A DNA stretch of 64,000 nt from Arthrobacter sp. ISL-30 (GCF_018613855.1 NZ_JAGGPK010000003.1:110632-174631); one strand, 5' to 3'; positions 17,892 to 27,111 are shown, numbered from the stretch's first letter. The notes: a model not told the origin generated them from the sequence alone. Made by a program: numbers and translations.

Positions 17892-18431
17892 CTAGCCGTC
17901 GACGTCGTGCAGGTGATGGACGACGTCGTGCAGGTGATGGACGACGTCGTGCAGGAAATACTGTGAGAACGTTAGGACGGTGAACACTGAGCCGTTGCTG
18001 CGTTTGCCGGTACGCTGCCACTGGTCCTCAGTGACGCCGGCGAACGACGCGGAGATCTGGCGGCCCTCGGCTTCCAGTTCTGCAGACACTTCCTGGGGGT
18101 CGGCCTTCGCGTAGTCCCCGTCAATCGCGGCCTGGTTCTGGTCCCAGTTGGCGAAGTGCGCATCATCGTCGTTCAGCATGAGGTTCAGCCGCTGGTCGAA
18201 GAGGCTGAAGACATCCCTGACGTGGCACGCGTACTCCAGCGGGGACCAAGTGTGGTCGTTGGGCCGTTCTGCCGCGTCCTGCCTGCGCAGCACGGCCTGC
18301 CACCGAGGCAGCATATGGGACACGGTCTCCGCCACAGTAGAGGGCGTGACCCCAGCCGCGTTGAAGCCGCATTCCTGGCAGGGCTGCTCCAGGACCCAGG
18401 TCCAGTCTTTGTCATCCGGAATGATTACCAT
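17892..18431 (-). CDS. DinB family protein
   Basis: This 179-aa protein belongs to the DinB/mycothiol-dependent-enzyme-like four-helix-bundle family. The core is recognisable from about residue 35 (SHMLPRWQAVLRRQDAAERP) through WSPLEYACHVRDVFSLF (about 62). The His residues in EYACHVRDV and the later HHLHD region could form the usual metal triad. The C-terminus consists of tandem heptads (HDVVHHL) encoded by a 21-bp repeat, an oddity that duplicates putative metal-binding His residues. The substrate is unknown. The start is ATG 18431 with a TAGACT box 6 nt upstream and no ribosome site, so a leaderless transcript is likely. It is convergent with cydDC (22-bp gap). Confidence 0.85.
   Translation of the reverse strand: MVIIPDDKDWTWVLEQPCQECGFNAAGVTPSTVAETVSHMLPRWQAVLRRQDAAERPNDHTWSPLEYACHVRDVFSLFDQRLNLMLNDDDAHFANWDQNQAAIDGDYAKADPQEVSAELEAEGRQISASFAGVTEDQWQRTGKRSNGSVFTVLTFSQYFLHDVVHHLHDVVHHLHDVDG
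17901..17955 (-). repeat. 21-bp tandem repeat at the DinB-gene 3' end
   Basis: Two exact 21-bp units (17901-17921 and 17922-17942, beginning GACGTCGTGCAGGTGATGG) and a partial third. On the minus strand they encode the heptad HDVVHHL, ending 6 bp before the stop codon. Exact identity implies recent duplication. Confidence 0.93.
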
Positions 18432-18437
18432 GCCTGT

Positions 18438-18443
18438 AGTCTA
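18438..18443 (-). promoter_or_regulatory. Candidate -10 box for a leaderless DinB transcript
   Basis: TAGACT on the minus strand ends 6 nt before the ATG at 18431. No purine-rich ribosome site is present in those 6 nt (ACAGGC). No clear -35 is visible. Confidence 0.55.
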
Positions 18444-18557
18444 GGGTGCTATTTTGCTGGCGCCGTGAGGGCCCGAAACCGCTGCACCTATCCGCTTCCG
18501 TTAGAAAGGAAGAGGAGTAGAGTTCCCACTGGGGGTGGGCCTGGGAGGAGAAAAGCC

Positions 18558-18941
18558 ATGCTCAAGGATCAGCCGGTGGCCACGGTTCTGCCGGCACACG
18601 ACATCGCTCGCGCACGGGAGTTCTACCGTGACAAGCTCGGCCTCGAGCCCGATAACGCGGAGGCGGAGGACTATCTGGAATACAAGTGCGGTAACGGAAC
18701 CGAGTTCCTGCTGTACCAGACCGAGAATGCAGGCTCGGCAAAGAATACGCAGATGGGATGGATGGTCAAGGACCTGAAATCCGAGGTCGCCGAACTCCGG
18801 TCCCGGGGCGTGGTCTTCGAGGACTACGACTTCCCTGGCCTAAAGACCGAGAACGGCATTGCCACGATGCCAGACGGAAAGCTAGCCGCCTGGTTCCTCG
18901 ATAGCGAGGGAAACATCCTCAGCGTCGGTCAGTACGATTAA
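18558..18941 (+). CDS. VOC (glyoxalase/bleomycin-resistance fold) family protein
   Basis: This 127-aa single-domain protein has the VOC paired beta-alpha-beta-beta-beta fold. It opens MLKDQPVATVLPAHDIARAR, with FYRDKLGLEPD near residue 22 and a closing WFLDSEGNILSVGQYD typical of the family. Members bind a metal and act as lyases, isomerases or binding proteins; the specific substrate cannot be assigned. The ATG at 18558 follows a strong GGAGGAG site, so the longer reading upstream is rejected. The gene is convergent with parC, with a hairpin between them, and divergent from the DinB gene. Confidence 0.88.
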   Translation: MLKDQPVATVLPAHDIARAREFYRDKLGLEPDNAEAEDYLEYKCGNGTEFLLYQTENAGSAKNTQMGWMVKDLKSEVAELRSRGVVFEDYDFPGLKTENGIATMPDGKLAAWFLDSEGNILSVGQYD

Positions 18942-18945
18942 GTCC

Positions 18946-18972
18946 AGGGACGCCTAGGATTCCAGCGTCCCT
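18946..18972. terminator. Hairpin between VOC gene and parC ends
   Basis: AGGGACGC and GCGTCCCT form a perfect 8-bp stem with an 11-nt loop, followed by TTT on the plus strand. It overlaps the parC stop codon (18954-18956) and probably terminates the VOC transcript, perhaps parC too. Confidence 0.7.
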
Positions 18973-21518
18973 TTAGCGCTGTTTCCGCCGACTTCGCTAT
19001 TGGCGCCGTCTTCGCCATTGGCCCAGGCCATGCTTGGGCCAATGGCGTCTATGGGCTGCGACAGTGGGATGCCGGAGCCATCCCTCCGGGCATGCTCCTG
19101 GGGCAGCGCCCGGGCAATGCCACCGGAAGACGATGCCTTGGCGGGTCCATGACCTGCCCAGGCCAGCAGCAGCACATCCTCTCCCTTAAGGAAGCGATGC
19201 GCACGTACGCCCGCCGTGGCGCGGCCCTTCGCGGGGTATTCGCTGAAGGCGGTCACTTTTGCCGTGCCCGGTGCGGTACCCGGCAGCGCACCGTTGCTGC
19301 CGGCGATGGTCACGACGACGGCGGCGGGATCGTCTGCCCGCACCGCACCAAAATGGATCACACGGTCGCCCGGAGCCAGCTTAATGCCAGCCATCCCGCC
19401 CGCTGTCCGGCCCTGCGGCCGCACGCTTGACGCGCTGAACCGGAGCAACTGGGCCTGCTGCGTGAGGAAGACGAGGTCGTCGTCGTCGGCGGAGGGCTCG
19501 ACCCCCACTACCTCGTCCTTGTCCTTAAGGGTGATGATTTCCCAGTCTTCGCGGTTCAACGGATAATCCGGTTGGACCCGCTTAACCGTTCCCTGGGCAG
19601 TTCCCACAGCCAGGACAGCATCCAATGGCACGAAGGCGACGAGGGTTTCCCCCTTGAGCAACGTGATGAATTCCCTCGCGGGAACGCCGCCGGCAAGGTT
19701 CGGCAGCCCGGAGACCGTGGGCAGGACAGGCATGTCCATTACCTGGAGCCGGAGCATGCGGCCCTGGGACGTCACGGCACCCACCTCGCCCCGTGCGGTG
19801 GTCTTGACGACGGAACGGTAGACGTCGTGCTTTGACCGGGGCCCGGCTTCGGCCAGCGGCTCCTGATGGGCTGTCCGGGCTATCTGTCCGGAGGCGCTCA
19901 GCACGGCCCAGCACGGATCGTCCGGGATTTCCAGCGGCAGGGCGGCCGCTGCTTTGCCCTTGGCGCCCGGGGCTGCGGCGAGGGCGGCTGCGGCAGTGGG
20001 GGAGACGGCCTCGGACTCAAGCAGTACAGTGCGGCGAGGAGTACCGTATTTTTCGGCGATCTCAGCCAGTTCCCCGGAAACCACGTCCCGGAGCAGGCTG
20101 TCGGAGGCCAGGATAGCTTCCAGCTCCGCGATTTCGCGGCGCAGCTGCTCCTGCTCCTTCTCCAGCTCAATCCGGGAGTACTTGGTCAGCTGCCGCAACC
20201 GCAGTTCCAGGATGTAGTTGGCTTGGATCTCGGTGAGGTCGTAAATGGACATCAGCCGGTCCCGGGCCGCGGCCGCCTCATCGGAGGAGCGGATGATCTG
20301 GATGACCTCGTCGATGTCCACGATCGCGATCAAGAGGCCTTCCACAAGGTGCAGGCGGTCCTTTTTCTTGCCCAGCCGGAAGGACGTGCGCCGGCGTACT
20401 ACGGACAGGCGGTGGTCTACGTAGACGCGCAGCAGCTCCAACAGGCCGAGCGTCTGTGGCTGCCCGTCCACCAAAGTGACGTTGTTGATGCCGAAGGAGT
20501 CCTCCATCGGCGAGAACCGGTACAGCTGCTGGAGGACCGCATTGGGGTTGAAACCGTTCTTGAGCTCGATGACCAGGCGAAGCCCGTGGTTGCGGTCCGT
20601 GAGGTCCATGATGTCGCTGATGCCGGTCAGCTTCTTCGCGTTGACCGCATCCTTGATCTTCTCGATCACCTTCTCCGGACCCACCATGTACGGCAGCTCC
20701 GTGACAACAAGGCCCGTCCTGCGCGCCGACAGTTGCTCCACTTCCACCTTGGCTCGCGTCTTGAAGGAACCGCGGCCCGTGGCGTAGGCGTCACGGATGC
20801 CGTCCAGGCCAACAATGCGACCGCCTGTTGGCAGGTCCGGTCCGGGGATGAACTTCATGACGTCGCCGAGGGTGGCCTCGGGGTTGGCAATCAGATGCCG
20901 GGCCGCCGAAATCACTTCGACAAGGTTGTGCGGGGGCATGTTTGTGGCCATGCCGACGGCGATACCGGTGGTGCCGTTGACCAGCAGGTTCGGGAACGCG
21001 GCCGGGAGGACTTCGGGCTGGGTCAGCTGGTTGTCGTAGTTCGGAACGAAGTCGACGACGTCCTCGTCCAGGTGGTCTGTCAGCGTCAACGCCGGGGCTG
21101 CGAGCCGGGCTTCGGTGTAGCGGGGGGCTGCCGGACCGTCGTCGAGCGAACCGAAGTTGCCGTGCCCGTCGATCAGCGGCAGCCGCAGCGCGAAGTCCTG
21201 GGCCATGCGGACCATGGCGTCGTAGATGGCGGCATCGCCGTGCGGGTGGAGCTTGCCCATGACTTCGCCGACGACGCGCGCGCTCTTAACGTGGCCTCGG
21301 TCCGGGCGCAGGCCCATGTCCGTCATCATGTACAGAATTCGGCGCTGCACCGGCTTGAGGCCGTCCCTGGCGTCCGGGAGCGCGCGGGAATAGATCACGG
21401 AATACGCGTACTCCAGGAACGAACCCTCCATTTCGGAGGTGACGTCAATATCTACGATGTTCTCTGTGTAGTCCCCGTTTTCTTCGCCGGAACGGGCGGG
21501 GCTTTGGCGGCGTGCCAT
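18954..21518 (-). CDS. parC: Type IIA DNA topoisomerase subunit A (ParC/GyrA-like)
   Basis: This 854-aa subunit cleaves and rejoins DNA. The N-terminal core shows [19 protein letters not shown] (about residue 47) and the catalytic Tyr in [10 protein letters not shown] (about 134). A coiled-coil arm, including [20 protein letters not shown], runs around residues 455-475. The C-terminal beta-pinwheel repeats lack a recognisable GyrA box (QRRGGKG), which fits a topoisomerase IV role. About 33 residues at the N-terminus (acidic [13 protein letters not shown]) and an Ala-rich insert near residue 510 are extra. ATG 21518 faces the acetyltransferase gene across 54 bp. The partner parE lies 9 kb away on the opposite strand, with cydABDC between them. 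Confidence 0.93.
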   Translation of the reverse strand: MARRQSPARSGEENGDYTENIVDIDVTSEMEGSFLEYAYSVIYSRALPDARDGLKPVQRRILYMMTDMGLRPDRGHVKSARVVGEVMGKLHPHGDAAIYDAMVRMAQDFALRLPLIDGHGNFGSLDDGPAAPRYTEARLAAPALTLTDHLDEDVVDFVPNYDNQLTQPEVLPAAFPNLLVNGTTGIAVGMATNMPPHNLVEVISAARHLIANPEATLGDVMKFIPGPDLPTGGRIVGLDGIRDAYATGRGSFKTRAKVEVEQLSARRTGLVVTELPYMVGPEKVIEKIKDAVNAKKLTGISDIMDLTDRNHGLRLVIELKNGFNPNAVLQQLYRFSPMEDSFGINNVTLVDGQPQTLGLLELLRVYVDHRLSVVRRRTSFRLGKKKDRLHLVEGLLIAIVDIDEVIQIIRSSDEAAAARDRLMSIYDLTEIQANYILELRLRQLTKYSRIELEKEQEQLRREIAELEAILASDSLLRDVVSGELAEIAEKYGTPRRTVLLESEAVSPTAAAALAAAPGAKGKAAAALPLEIPDDPCWAVLSASGQIARTAHQEPLAEAGPRSKHDVYRSVVKTTARGEVGAVTSQGRMLRLQVMDMPVLPTVSGLPNLAGGVPAREFITLLKGETLVAFVPLDAVLAVGTAQGTVKRVQPDYPLNREDWEIITLKDKDEVVGVEPSADDDDLVFLTQQAQLLRFSASSVRPQGRTAGGMAGIKLAPGDRVIHFGAVRADDPAAVVVTIAGSNGALPGTAPGTAKVTAFSEYPAKGRATAGVRAHRFLKGEDVLLLAWAGHGPAKASSSGGIARALPQEHARRDGSGIPLSQPIDAIGPSMAWANGEDGANSEVGGNSAKGTLES

Positions 21519-21554
21519 GGAGTCGGTGGATCCTTAAGGGTGTACTGCGGAAGT

Positions 21555-21569
21555 CTTAGCTAGGCTAAG
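21555..21569. promoter_or_regulatory. 15-bp palindrome in the parC / acetyltransferase divergent promoter
   Basis: CTTAGC-TAG-GCTAAG is a perfect 6-bp-arm inverted repeat. It covers the TAGGCT -10 candidate (21561-21566), which ends 6 nt before the acetyltransferase ATG at 21573. A repressor bound here would block that promoter and perhaps parC. The half-site recalls DtxR/IdeR-type sequences only weakly. Confidence 0.6.
21561..21566 (+). promoter_or_regulatory. Candidate -10 box for a leaderless acetyltransferase transcript
   Basis: TAGGCT ends 6 nt before ATG 21573, and no ribosome site is visible between them (AAGCCT). It lies inside the 21555-21569 palindrome. Confidence 0.5.
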
Positions 21570-21572
21570 CCT

Positions 21573-24290
21573 ATGGTGGATCGGGCCGACGTCGGCGTAT
21601 ATCCGGAATATTGGGAGGCCGATGTCGTCCTGCGCGACGGCGGAACGGCCCACCTTAGGCCCATCTCACCGGACGATGCCGATGCCGTCCAGGAGTTCCA
21701 CACCGGCCAGTCACAGAACTCAATTTACCTGCGTTTTTTCTCCTTCAAGTCCAGGCTGACCAGCAAAGAGCTTCGCCGCTTCACAGAAGTGGACCATAAG
21801 GACCGTGTTGCGTTTGTGATCACGATCGGCGGACGCATCGTCGGCATCGGGCGTTACGACCGGCTCGACGATCCGTCCGAGGCGGAGGTTGCCTTCAACA
21901 TCGCCGATTCCCAGCAGGGCCGCGGAATCGGTTCCATCCTCCTTGAACACCTGGCAGCAGCCGCGCGCGAGAACGGCATTCGCCGTTTTACCGCCGAGGT
22001 CCTGCCGGAGAACGGCAAGATGCTCATGGTCTTCGCCGACGCCGGCTACGAGGTGAACAGGCATTTCGACGACGGGATCGTCAGCGTAGGGTTCAACATC
22101 GACCCCACGGAAAAATCCCGGGCCGTCATGGAGGCACGGGAACACCGTGCCGAGGCTCGCAGCGTCCGGGATCTCCTCGCGCCGTCGTCGGTCGCCGTGA
22201 TCGGAGCCAGCCGCAAATGGGGCACGGTGGGTCACCAGCTGCTTGAGCACGTCATCGAGGGCGGATTCACCGGGACCGTTTATGCCGTCAATCCCGAGGC
22301 TTTCGAGCTTGCGGGGATGCTTTCCTACAGCCGCCTGGGCGACGTCCCCGAACCTGTCCAGCTTGCCGTCATCGCCGTCCCCTACGACGAGGTCCCAAAG
22401 GTAGCGCTCGAGTGTGCCCGGGCAGGAGTCAAGGGCATTGTGGTGGCCACGGCAGGCTTTGCCGACGACGGAATCCGGGGCCCGGAACGCCAGCGGGCAC
22501 TCGTGCGCCAGGCACGCGAATACGGAATGCGCGTCATCGGTCCGGAGTCCCTCGGCATCATCAACACGAACCCGGACGTGTCCTTGAACGCCTCCATGGC
22601 TCCGGCCATGCCGCGACGCGGGGGACTGGGCCTCTTCAGCCAGTCGGCCGCGATCGGCGTTTCGCTTTATGCCGCCGCAAGCCGCCGCCGCCTCGGAATG
22701 TCCTCCTTTCTTTCGGCCGGCAACCGGGCCGACGTCTCGGGCAATGACATGATGCAGTACTGGGAGGACGACGCCGACACCGCCGCCGTCGGGCTCTACC
22801 TGGAATCCGTAGGAAACCCCCGAAAATTTTCCCGGCTGGCCCGGCGCCTTTCCCGCAGCAAGCCGGTCATTGTGGCGAAGTCCGACGTTATGGGGCTGCG
22901 CCTGCCGCCGGGGCATGTGGTGCGTACAACGCAGGCGCCTCCGGGAGCGCTGGACGCGATGCTGCGACAGGCCGGGGTGATCCGGGTGGAAACCATTGAG
23001 CAACTCATGGACGTGGGACAGGTTGTGGCCAGCCAGCCGCTGCCTAAAGGCCCGGGGGTTGCCGTGTTCAGCAATTCCCTTGCGATGGGCAAAGTCTTAG
23101 CCGACGCCGCGGCCTCCAACGGTCTTGACGTCCCCGCCCTGGTCACAGACGTGGATCTCGACGCCGGAATGTCCGTCGCGCTGCCTGCCCTGCGCCGCAG
23201 CCTTGCCGGAATTCTGGCCCGGGACGACGTTCACGGGGTGATCGCGGCCCTGCTTCCGGCACGTGGGCTGACGGTGGAAAAAATTGCCGGTGTGCTGGCC
23301 GAATGCGCTACGGCTGCAGGCAAGCCCGTTGTGGCGGCGTTCACCGGGATCCTGGATCCCTCAATTTATGTTGAAGGGATGGTCACAGACAGCGCCGCAG
23401 CCGATGCCGCCACCCCTGCCGTGCCCTGCTACTCGAACCCGGGAGCTGCCGTGTCTGCGCTCGCAGCCGTGGTTCGCTATGCCCAATGGCTGGACAGGGA
23501 CCAGGGCGTTTTCGTGCAACCTTCCGGCTGTGATCCGGAAGCGGCCAGGCTGTTGCTGGAGGAACGGCTGCGGGGCGTGCAGGGCGAGCAGCTTGTCCGG
23601 CTGAATGCAGGGGAGGCCTCCAGGCTGCTCGGCTGCTACTCCATTGGGGTCCTTCCATCCGTGTCCTTCAGCACGGACGACCAGGCAGTGGCGGCAGCCT
23701 CTGAACTGGGCTGGCCCGTGGCGCTCAAGACCACCGATCCTGCCTTGAAGCACAGGCTCGACCTCGGAGGCGTGCGGCTGGACATCCCGGACGCGGACAC
23801 GCTTCGCCAGAACATTGCCCAAATGCGCCGTGCGCTGGAGTCGTACGAATCTGCGGCCGACGGCTCGCATGCCATGGAGGTCCAGGCCATGGCCCCGGTC
23901 GGCCAGGCCTGTATTTTCCGGGCAATCGAGGATCCCCTGCTGGGTCCGGTCGTGTCGTTTGGCCTGGCAGGCGACGCCGTCAACCTCCTGGATGACTGGG
24001 CGCATCGGGTTCCTCCGCTGTCATCGGCAGACGTCCGCGAGTTCATCAGGTCGCCTCGGGCGTCGAGGAAGCTCTTTGGCTATGAGGGGGTTCCCGCGGT
24101 GGACGTCGCCGCTATCGAAGACCTGGCGGGGCGGCTGGCCCTGCTCAAGGACGAACATCCCGAAATCGCGCTGGTGGAGTTCAATCCGGTCCTGGCGGGG
24201 CGTGAGGGTGCCCGCATCCTTGCCGCCGAAGTGTGGATAGGCAACGCCGCCAGACGCACCGACAGTGCACGCAGGGCTATGCGCAGCTAA
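21573..24290 (+). CDS. GNAT acetyltransferase fused to NDP-forming acyl-CoA ligase-like domains (PatA-type)
   Basis: This 905-aa protein has an N-terminal GNAT domain (about residues 15-175; acetyl-CoA loop in QQGRGIGSILLEHL near 110). A CoA-binding Rossmann domain follows (about 200-325, VAVIGASRKWGTVGHQLLEH), then ligase-CoA domains and an ATP-grasp domain (about 670-890). This order matches actinobacterial PatA-type protein lysine acetyltransferases; enteric Pat has GNAT at the C-terminus. The region that in true ADP-forming acetyl-CoA synthetases holds the phospho-His loop (SHTGALAG) reads RTTQAPPGALDA, so ligase activity is doubtful and a regulatory role is likely. By family knowledge it would acetylate acyl-CoA synthetases. 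A palindrome overlaps the promoter. Confidence 0.9.
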   Translation: MVDRADVGVYPEYWEADVVLRDGGTAHLRPISPDDADAVQEFHTGQSQNSIYLRFFSFKSRLTSKELRRFTEVDHKDRVAFVITIGGRIVGIGRYDRLDDPSEAEVAFNIADSQQGRGIGSILLEHLAAAARENGIRRFTAEVLPENGKMLMVFADAGYEVNRHFDDGIVSVGFNIDPTEKSRAVMEAREHRAEARSVRDLLAPSSVAVIGASRKWGTVGHQLLEHVIEGGFTGTVYAVNPEAFELAGMLSYSRLGDVPEPVQLAVIAVPYDEVPKVALECARAGVKGIVVATAGFADDGIRGPERQRALVRQAREYGMRVIGPESLGIINTNPDVSLNASMAPAMPRRGGLGLFSQSAAIGVSLYAAASRRRLGMSSFLSAGNRADVSGNDMMQYWEDDADTAAVGLYLESVGNPRKFSRLARRLSRSKPVIVAKSDVMGLRLPPGHVVRTTQAPPGALDAMLRQAGVIRVETIEQLMDVGQVVASQPLPKGPGVAVFSNSLAMGKVLADAAASNGLDVPALVTDVDLDAGMSVALPALRRSLAGILARDDVHGVIAALLPARGLTVEKIAGVLAECATAAGKPVVAAFTGILDPSIYVEGMVTDSAAADAATPAVPCYSNPGAAVSALAAVVRYAQWLDRDQGVFVQPSGCDPEAARLLLEERLRGVQGEQLVRLNAGEASRLLGCYSIGVLPSVSFSTDDQAVAAASELGWPVALKTTDPALKHRLDLGGVRLDIPDADTLRQNIAQMRRALESYESAADGSHAMEVQAMAPVGQACIFRAIEDPLLGPVVSFGLAGDAVNLLDDWAHRVPPLSSADVREFIRSPRASRKLFGYEGVPAVDVAAIEDLAGRLALLKDEHPEIALVEFNPVLAGREGARILAAEVWIGNAARRTDSARRAMRS

Positions 24291-24346
24291 TCCACAAGGG
24301 CAGTACGCGGTTATGAAGTCAACAGCCTATCTGTGAAAATGGGGGA

Positions 24347-25072
24347 ATGACCTCACAGTCGACCCCTCAGTCCCATGCCTCCGGTTCAGGCCACCACATC
24401 GTGCACAACCACAGCTCGCAGGGACAGAGCCTCGACCAGGCCCTGCAACAGGCAGGCTTCTATCCCCGGCTCGTGGCGGACGTCGTAGACGACGCCCTGG
24501 ACGGCCGGGACTGCCTTGCCCATCTGGTTCACCTCGAAACGCACTTTGACCGCGCGGAAGTTCGCCGTCACATTACGGTGCTGGTCCTGACCGAGGACAT
24601 GCTGGTGATCACCCATGTGGACGACCAGCAACTGGACGACGCCGGTGAACAGATCGTGGCGCAGATCTCCACCGAGTCGGTACCGGTTGCCCAGATCCGC
24701 TCCGTGGTCCTGAGCTACATGTACGCCCAGCCGCAGAACTACAAGCCAACGGATCCGGTGCGGGAACTGACGCTATCCATCGCCTGGTCAGGTGGCCAGC
24801 GCCTGGACGTCGGTCCGGCAAGCTGTGGCGACCCGCAGTGCGAGGCCGACCACGGATACAGCGGAACGATCAGCCAGGAAGACATCGTCCTGCGCATCAG
24901 CGCTGAGGCGGATGGTCTTCAAGCGGTCCAGGATGCGAAAATCTTCGCGCGTGCCCTCAGGGCTGTGAACACCGCCAGCAGTACCCCGGTCTCGCACTCG
25001 GGATCGATTCCCGCTCCCCGTCCCCGTTCGGGGGTCTTTGGGAACAGGCTGAGCCGCGGGCATCAGCGCTGA
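24347..25072 (+). CDS. DUF5998 family protein
   Basis: This 241-aa cytosolic protein belongs to the actinobacterial DUF5998 family. Recognisable blocks are LDQALQQAGFYPRLVADVVDDAL (first part, about residue 29), LETHFDRAEVRRHITVLVLTEDML and LSYMYAQPQNY. A CGDPQCEADHGYSG segment near residue 160 has two Cys and one His and could bind metal. No function is known. The start ATG 24347 follows a GGGGGA site. Only one base separates its stop from the next ATG (25074), so it is translationally coupled to the phosphodiesterase gene and perhaps to tdk, a DUF5998-phosphodiesterase-tdk unit. Confidence 0.87.
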   Translation: MTSQSTPQSHASGSGHHIVHNHSSQGQSLDQALQQAGFYPRLVADVVDDALDGRDCLAHLVHLETHFDRAEVRRHITVLVLTEDMLVITHVDDQQLDDAGEQIVAQISTESVPVAQIRSVVLSYMYAQPQNYKPTDPVRELTLSIAWSGGQRLDVGPASCGDPQCEADHGYSGTISQEDIVLRISAEADGLQAVQDAKIFARALRAVNTASSTPVSHSGSIPAPRPRSGVFGNRLSRGHQR

Positions 25073-25073
25073 G

Positions 25074-26309
25074 ATGGCGCCCGGACAACAACAACCGCTT
25101 ACCCGGGCTGCGACAGCTCCTACGTCGGCCGCACCGGAACTCCCTCAGCCTCCGCTTTACGGCAGCAAATCGATCGCAGAGGTGTTGACCAGCGCGGCAG
25201 CCAGCATTGGAGTGCCGGGCTTCGTCAATCAGCTCGCCCTTCCCGCAGCAGATAATGTCTGTGTTGTCCTCGCGGATGGCCTTGGCAGGAGCCTGCTGAA
25301 GCAGAAGTCTGCACACACGCCCTTCCTGCGAACCGTCATGAATGCGGGCCAGGGAGCGGTTCCGGCGTGGCTTGATGCGGCATTCCCGTCCACTACCGCG
25401 TCCTCACTTTCCAGCATGGGCACCGGCCGGACTCCCGGCGGGCATGGCATGGTGGGCTATGACGTCCTGGACCCGGCCCAGGACAAAGTGGTCAATATGC
25501 TGGGCAACTGGGACGCGAAGGTCGACCCCCTTCAGTGGCAACCGCACCCGACCGTCTTTGAACAGGCGGAGGACCACGTCGACGTCGTCACGGTGAGCCT
25601 GGCGCAATTCGGCAATTCACCCATGACGCGCGCAGCATTACGCGGCGGACGCTTCGTTGGCGGCCGAACATTGCATGCCCGGACCGCGGCGGCCGCCGAG
25701 GCCATGGCGGGCGGCAAGCGCACGCTCATGTACTTCTACCTCAACGAACTGGATAAGGCCGGCCACCGCTACGGGTGCCAGTCCGGCGAGTGGGAGTACC
25801 AGCTCGAGGAGCTTGATTCGACGGTGAAACGGCTGGCTTCGACCCTGCCGGCAGGTACCACGATCCTGCTGACGGGAGACCACGGGATGCTGGACGTCCC
25901 GGAGTCCCAGCGGATCGACTACTCGGCTGACCCCGAGCTCGTGGCGGGGGTGCGCCACACCGCCGGCGAACCGCGTATGGTTCACCTGTACCTCGAGCCC
26001 GACGCCGATGAGGGCCACCGGGAGGCACTGCTTGCTGCGTGGCGGTCCCGCTTCGGGGAGACGATCTGGGCGTTCACACGGGAGCAGGCAGTTGCGGCTG
26101 GATTCTTCGGCCCCTTGGACGACGGCATCGCCCCGCGCATCGGGGACGTGATGATTGCGGCTCGTGACCCCCTGGCGCTTTATGACACGCGGCGTGTGCG
26201 TCCGACCGCCCTGGAAGTAGTGGGCCAGCACGGATCACTGACGAAGGCCGAGAGGGAAGTTCCGCTGCTCTGTTTCCCTGCCGCGGGCAGGAAGGGCCGC
26301 CGTGGCTGA
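25074..26309 (+). CDS. Alkaline phosphatase superfamily / nucleotide pyrophosphatase-type phosphodiesterase
   Basis: This 411-aa protein belongs to the type I phosphodiesterase/nucleotide pyrophosphatase family. The metal and nucleophile region is VVLADGLGRSLL (Asp near residue 64) followed by FPSTTASSLSSMGTG (nucleophile Thr or Ser near 105). The motif TGDHGMLDVP (about 265) supplies Asp-His, and the late RHTAGEPR supplies another His. No signal peptide is visible, so it is probably cytosolic. Its substrate is unknown. It overlaps the thymidine kinase start by 8 bp and follows DUF5998 by one base, so all three form one operon. Confidence 0.88.
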   Translation: MAPGQQQPLTRAATAPTSAAPELPQPPLYGSKSIAEVLTSAAASIGVPGFVNQLALPAADNVCVVLADGLGRSLLKQKSAHTPFLRTVMNAGQGAVPAWLDAAFPSTTASSLSSMGTGRTPGGHGMVGYDVLDPAQDKVVNMLGNWDAKVDPLQWQPHPTVFEQAEDHVDVVTVSLAQFGNSPMTRAALRGGRFVGGRTLHARTAAAAEAMAGGKRTLMYFYLNELDKAGHRYGCQSGEWEYQLEELDSTVKRLASTLPAGTTILLTGDHGMLDVPESQRIDYSADPELVAGVRHTAGEPRMVHLYLEPDADEGHREALLAAWRSRFGETIWAFTREQAVAAGFFGPLDDGIAPRIGDVMIAARDPLALYDTRRVRPTALEVVGQHGSLTKAEREVPLLCFPAAGRKGRRG

Positions 26310-27111
26310 ACTGGTCTTCTTCTCAGGCACAATGGATTGCGGAAAATCCACCCTTGCGCTGCAGATGGATTACAACCATCGTGCACGCGGACGCGGCGGG
26401 ATCCGCTTCAGCTGCAACGACCGGGCAGGGGAGTCCACCATCTCAAGCCGCCTGGGACTGCGTGCTGATGCGGTGGAGGTAGAGGCCGAGACCGATTTTT
26501 GGGACGAAGTGGTGCTCCGTCGGACCAAGGGACTCCAGGTTGACTACCTGATCTGCGACGAGGCCCAGTTTTACACACCGCTCCAAGTGGAACAGCTGGC
26601 CAGGGTTGTGGATGAGATGGACGTGGACGTCTTCGCCTTCGGGATCTCGGCGGATTTCCGTACGCAATTGTTCCCCGGCTCGCAGCGGCTCATTGAACTT
26701 GCCGATCGTGTACAGGTCCTGCAGGTGGAGGCCCTCTGCTGGTGCGGACGCAGGGCCATCCATAACGCGCGCACCATCAATGGGGTCATGGTTGTCGAAG
26801 GCGCCCAGGTGGTGGTTGGCGATGTAACCATGATCATTGCCGGGGAGGACGGCGCTGGTGGCGCAGGCAACAATGAGGCCTCAACCACGGACGAGACTGT
26901 CGAGTACGAAACATTGTGCCGCAGGCACTACATGCGAAGGGTCACAGCCCACGGTGCGAACCTCATGGCGCAGAATGACCAATTGCTTCCGTTCGAAGTC
27001 GATGCCTGCCTGTGGCAGGGTGCCCGCCAGCAGACTCGAGCCCGCCAACAGACTTCAACCAGCCAGCAGGGAACTGCTCCGACGAGCCCTCGGCCCGGCG
27101 ACTGTCCTTAG
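26302..27111 (+). CDS. tdk: Thymidine kinase
   Basis: This 269-aa type II thymidine kinase phosphorylates thymidine in pyrimidine salvage. The P-loop is SGTMDCGKST (residues 8-17). ICDEAQFYTPLQVEQL near residue 84 holds the catalytic Glu. The zinc site is split between ALCWCGRRA (about 149) and LCRRHY (about 207). The C-terminal about 45 residues form an extension rich in Arg, Gln and Thr, encoded partly by an 18-bp repeat, and are absent from typical Tdk (about 190-220 aa). The start is GTG 26302, overlapping the upstream gene by 8 bp. It is convergent with sepH, overlapping by 4 bp. Confidence 0.95.
   Translation: MAELVFFSGTMDCGKSTLALQMDYNHRARGRGGIRFSCNDRAGESTISSRLGLRADAVEVEAETDFWDEVVLRRTKGLQVDYLICDEAQFYTPLQVEQLARVVDEMDVDVFAFGISADFRTQLFPGSQRLIELADRVQVLQVEALCWCGRRAIHNARTINGVMVVEGAQVVVGDVTMIIAGEDGAGGAGNNEASTTDETVEYETLCRRHYMRRVTAHGANLMAQNDQLLPFEVDACLWQGARQQTRARQQTSTSQQGTAPTSPRPGDCP
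27022..27057 (+). repeat. 18-bp tandem duplication near the tdk 3' end
   Basis: Units 27022-27039 and 27040-27057 start GCCCGCCA and match at 15 of 18 positions; a degenerate third unit follows. They encode the (A)RQQT-type tail of thymidine kinase. Confidence 0.75.

Noticed and set aside
19866..21563. Long open frame (565 codons) on the plus strand
   Set aside because: It lies wholly opposite parC; its residue pattern has no domain and is rich in Arg/Gly/His as expected of a GC-rich antisense frame.
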